Source of the DNA: Elephas maximus indicus
Lineage: Eukaryota > Chordata > Mammalia > Proboscidea > Elephantidae
DNA: 64,000 nt
Direction of reading: 5' to 3'
Assembly: GCF_024166365.1 (NCBI RefSeq)
Contig: NC_064831.1
Location: 46,749,768 to 46,813,767 of the forward strand
The notes beneath the pieces were generated by a model. It had not been told where the DNA came from. It was given only the letters and a program-made list of their open reading frames with translations, and made no database searches. A program made the translations under genes and the position numbers. Positions 54,501-60,500 of the stretch are shown in pieces. Each line of letters opens with the position of its first letter. The first letter of the stretch is position 1.

Positions 54501-57500
54501 TTTAACATGACATTTAACCAAAGAAACAACGATCTGTTTGAAGAGGTCAGAAATGACTGTGTTAAACTTTCTGACAAGCACATTATATTGTTTGGGACGT
54601 TGGAGAGCTTTTCAAGGCTAATTCTGATTACACCTACTCCATACACTTATCGACTACTGCCTTTCGCATTACGACATTCTCATTATCCGCCTTTTGCATT
54701 TATGACAATAGTAACAAATCTACAAACAGATTCTTTTGCTTATTAACGAGGCAGTAGGCATGGTAGCAATGGCTGGGGAGCATCACCTCTCTTGAGGAGG
54801 GTCTCCAAACGGCCTCTGGGAAGCTAGGCTGTGCTGCTCCATGCCCTGAGCCTCCGTGACTCGCCAGGCCCAGAAGGCAGAGTAGGCTCCTAGATCATGA
54901 ACGCAGGGGTGGGAGTGGAGCCCTGGAAGTAGGAAGGTGAAGCAGTTAAGCCATGGACGCTCCAGTCACACAGCCCGGTTTTATCCAGCTTTGTCTCCTC
55001 CAAGCCTCCTGCTTTGCAGAGGAATAATCCATAACTGGACTCATCACAGTGATGAGCACATCAGTAAATCTTAGCTGTTATTACTTCTATGATCATATTT
55101 TCTTTAAAAAAAAAAAAAAAAATCTGACCAATGGATGGTGTGAAAAGATTAAAAAAAAAAAACTGATTTTTTTCCTGATGCCAACTTTCCCATGATGACC
55201 TGGTCTTTGGAACTTAACCATGTCAGTAAGTGAGGTGTGGGTGTGTATCTCATTTCCGCCATGAGATCTAACTCCAGTGTGAAATCTAACTCTGTGGCAG
55301 AGCAGCAAAAACTTGGCTCTGAAGTCAAATTTTAACTTCACAATTTATTAGATAATGTGACACTGGCTATGTTACTTCTCTAAAGCTTTGTTTCCTCATC
55401 TATAAAGGTGACATAAAAATATACCTGCTTTGTAGGGTGATTGTGAGGATTAAACACAATAATGATAATAATACATGTGAAGCAACAATGGCTGCCATAA
55501 GGTAAGTGATTAGTATACAGTGACTGCCTATCATTCTTATGAAAGAAGAACATCTAATGAACATAATTAGAACAGATGAAGTCGCTTTCATCATTCCTTA
55601 AAAGTCATACAAACTGGGGGTTAGTTCTAAAATCAACTAAAGACATAATAATATAATCTTTATTAAGGAAAAGTTACAACTGAAATCTTCAAAGATAATA
55701 AAAATGATCAGTACTACCCAAAGCAATCTACAAATATAATGCAATCCCAATCCAAATTCTAACAACATTCTTTAATGAGATGGAAAAACTAATCAACTTC
55801 ATATGGAAAGTAAAGACCCCCAGATAAGCAAAGCATTACTGAAGAAGATGAACAAAGTAGTAGGCTTCACACTCCCAATCTCAGAACCTATTAACTATAC
55901 AGCCACGGTAGTAAAAAAGCCAGCTAGTGGTACGACAGACACATAGACGAAGGGAACAGAACTGAGAACCCAGCAGTAAATCCATCCACCTATGGACAGC
56001 TGAAACAAGATTCGCACCTCACACCATACACAAAAGCTAACTCAAAGTGGATCAGACACCTAAATATAAAACCTAAGACTATAAAGATCATGAAAGATAA
56101 GTCAGGGACAACACTAGGGGCCCTAATATACGGCATATATAGAATACCAAACATAACTAAAAATGCACAAATGTCAGAAAATAAACTAGATAGCTGGGAG
56201 CTCCTAAAAATTAAACATTTATGCTCAACAAGAGGCTTTGCCAAGAGTAAAAAGAACCTACAGACTAGGAAACAATTTTTGGCTACAATATATCCAACAA
56301 GGGTTTAATCTCTAAAATTCATAGAAAACTTCAACACCTCAACAACAGAAAGACAAACAATCCAATTAAAAAACGGGCAAAGGACATGAACAGACAATTC
56401 ACCAAAGAAGACATTCAGGTGGCTAACAAATATAGGCACCTCTCAATCATTAGCTGTTAGAGAGATGCAAACCACAGCTATGATGAAATATTATCTCGTC
56501 CTGGCAATAATGGCACTGATTTAAAAAAAAAAAAAGAGACAATAACAAATGCTGAAGAGGTTGTGGGGAGATTAAAACTCTTATGCACAGCTGATGGGAA
56601 TGTAAAATGATACAACCACTATGGTAAATGGTATAACGTTTTCCTTAAAAAACATAGAAATAAAATTACCATATGATCCAGCAATCCCACTCCTAGGTAG
56701 GTATACATCCTAGAGAAATAAGACCTGCTAACACAAACAGACATATGCATACCCATGTTCACTGCAGCATCATTCGCAATAGCAAAGATGGAAACAAGCT
56801 AAATACCCATCAATGGATGAATGGATAAACAAACTGTGATACATACACACAATGGAATACTACGCAATGACAAAGAGTAATGATGAATTCATGAAACATC
56901 TCACAACATGAATGGATCTGGAAGTCAAACCCCTGAGTGAAATGAGTCAATCACAAAAGGACAAATATTTAATGAGACCACTATCGTAAAAAGTCAAGAA
57001 TAGGTTTATACACAGAAAGAAACATTCTTTGATGGTCAGCAGGGCTGGGAAAGAGGGAGAATCACTAACTAGATAGCAGAGACAAGCATTAATTCTGGTG
57101 AAGAGAAAGTCTGTACACAATATGGGGGAAGCGAGCACAGCGTGACCAAGGCAAAGGAAAACAATGAGAGGCATTCAAGAATAACAGACAACTACAGTAA
57201 ACACTGTGACATGTACAGTCCTGCAGCAACAGGAATAACAAAGAATTCTGAGTAGACACACAGGCTAATACACCAAACCACCAAATCCATTGCTGTCAAG
57301 TTGATTCTGACTCACAGCGAACCTACAGGACAGAGCAGAACTGCCCCATAGTTTCCAAAGAGCAGCTGGTGGATTTGAACGGCTGACCTCTTGATTAGCT
57401 GCCTGAGCTGTTAACCACTGCGCCACCAGGGCTCCACAGGCTCATACGTATGTGAAATGGGTGAGGGAGGTCATATGAGAGCACACTCATCTACATATAT

Positions 57501-60500
57501 AGGCATGCTTGAGAAAACTTCTAGACACATACTTGTAAATGCTGCATGTACACTCATAATAGAGCACAAAGGGGCACAGTTATAGAAACTACTTAGACAT
57601 CCTACTTAGACACCGGGACTGAAATACTAGATTTGAAGGCTAAAGACCACAGTCTCAGGAGACACCTAAGTCACCTGGTAAAACACTTCATAAAGACAAT
57701 GTTCTACATCCTAGCCTGGTGAGTAGCACCTGGGGTCTTAAAAGCTTATGAGCAGCCACCTAAAAAGCCAACTATTGATTGGTTTCTTCCTGCCTGGAGC
57801 AAAGGAGAACGAAGAAAACTGAAGTCTCAAGGAAGCAATTAGTCCAAAGGACTAATGGTCCACATGAACCTCAGCCTCCGCTAACCTGAAACCAGAAGAA
57901 CTAGATGGTGCCCAGCTACCACTTCTTACCGCAAGAAAAGGTACTGCAATAGAAGGTCCTGGTTAGAATGGGTAAAAATATAGAACAAAATTCAAACTAA
58001 AAAAAAAAAAGAAAAGACCAGATTTATTGGTTTGAAAGCGGCTGTAGGAACCCCCAAGACTACTGCCCTAAGACAACTTTAAACTCAAGACACTGCTGGA
58101 GGCCACCTTTCAGCCAAACAATAGACGGGCCTATAAAATAAACAGTAACACTCATAAAGAACGTGCGCCTTAGAAAAATTAACTATATGAGACCAAAAAG
58201 GCAACATTTGCCAAAAACCAAAGATGAGAGGGCAGAGAGGGACAGGGAAACCGGACTAACAGAAACAAACCCAGGGAGGAAATGGGGAGAGTGCTGACAC
58301 ACTGTGGGGATTGCAACCAACATCATGGAACAATTTCTGCAAGAGTCACTGCTTGGAAACTAATTTGCCATGTAACTTTCAACTAAAGCACAATAAAATG
58401 TTAAAAAGAAAAAGTATAAAATGAGCTACAGATGTGACAATTCTTATTGTCTAATGTCACACTGCCAATGTCACTGCAATTACCAGTTTATAATTTCTGT
58501 TCAGCTACAGTTTCCTAAGCCAACTTAAAACACCAGTTGCTGTGGAGTCGACTGCAGCTCGTGGCAACTGCATGTGTGTCAGAGTACAACTGTGCTCCGC
58601 AAGGTTTTCAGTGACTGCTTTTTAGAAGTGGACTGCCAGCCCTTTCTTCTGAGGCACTTCTGGGTGGGCTTGAACCTCCAACCTCTCGGTTAGTAGCCAA
58701 GCGCATTACTGTTTGCACCATCCAGTCTTCTGTAAATAATTAAGCCAACTGTAAATACCCTGAAGGATGCCTGATGATCCTTCTTATTACTAGATCATTC
58801 CCCCGTTCCTGCTGGCTGATACTTCCTACGTACTCTAAACAAACAAGAAATAAAACTGGGTCTCCACAGCAAGTGAAACACACAGCTCAGGGTATGAAGG
58901 CTGACTATAGACCACGCAGCCCACACAGTGGACCCACACATGTCTCTCATACTTGTCTTTCTCCCCACATCCACGCCTTACCCTGAGCTTAGCAAAGCAC
59001 AGGAGAAAGAGCATGTTTGTAAAAGTCCCATAATACAACAGTCAGCTCCTGCTTTATATACTTCTTTTTCCCTTTCAAAATTACGGGTTAAAGATGAAAT
59101 ACAGAATATCAAGAAGAGTGTTTTCCACACTCTGTTCCTCAAGAAATGTTAATAGGTATTGTGCAAATAAAGGGTTCCATGATCAAATCAGTTTGGCCAA
59201 CAACACATACTATAACCCTTCCTTGGAGGTTTATAGTGTTCATTAGCCTATTAAATGCTCTGAGGAATCCTGTTCTAAAAACAATTAAAACTGTTATAAT
59301 TCTGTAAATCCAGAGCCTTTACCAAATTTATCAGAAACACACATAGGCAAATGCCCACCGAAACCTGGTGGAATATTTGTGGGGAAACCTTGGAACAGAA
59401 AGATCTTGTGAAGCTTCTCAAGGATGGGCGGCATTCCCATCCCAACAGAGGTGACCCCAAAATTATTCAGAAATTTGACTTTTTATGAGTTTTTCTAATA
59501 AGCCAGCACAGTTGATTTCATGATTGCCTAATGACTGGAACTGAAAGAAATGCGTGCACAAGAGCTGAATAAACTGGTGTGCTGATTTAACCATTAATAA
59601 GAGAATGTATGGAGCTGATTCATGAAGTGGCAAAACTTGATGATGAGAGTCAAACCAAAAAAAACCAAACCTGTTGCCCTCAAGTCAGCTCCGAGTCATT
59701 GCAACCCCACAGGACAGAGTAGAATTGCCCCCAGAGGGTTTTCAAGGCTATAATCTTTAGGGAAGCAGACTGCCACATCTTTCTCTCACAGAGCAGCTAG
59801 TGGGTTCGAACTGCCAACCTTTTGGTTAGCAGCCAAGTGCTTAACCACTGTGCCACCAGGGTCTCTTGACTGCAAGATCAGATTTAGTAAATCCACTGAC
59901 TTGGTTTTGGCAAAGGCACTGTTTCACCAAAGTTTTCAGCTCAAACAAAGGATGGCTTAATTGTTTCTGGAGAAGAACCAGTGAGCCTAGTAAGAGGGTT
60001 CCAGGGAAGGGGACAAGTGCTAACACTGCAGTCCTAGAAATTATGCGGCATAACTGGCAGAAGTCATCCAGGAAACAAGTTATAATCTAAGTACTGCTCT
60101 CTGGCAGACTTCACATGTCTGGCAATAGGTATAATTACTCTTTCCTTTGCCACTGGCAGCTATAAAAGACCACTCTGGTCAATGGTGAAAGCAACATGTC
60201 TTCTCATAGTAATAATGGAGCTAGAAAGTGGAAACAGAGTTTGAAGAAAGAGGAAAACAAGATTACCTTCCACAATGTAAACTCATCTTGTCCTCTGCTC
60301 TTCCTAACTACCTTCAAATTTATTCCCATACCTACCCTGGGGCCTGGAATCTTCTGGATATTCCACTTATCTTCCCCTTTTTTTCTTCTCAACCCTAGGG
60401 TTCCTATTTCTAGCTATCTTCCAGAATGTTCATTATCTACAAGCTTTACCATCAACAGAAATCAAGTAAGGAAAAGAACTGGAAGTTTCACAAGTAATTT

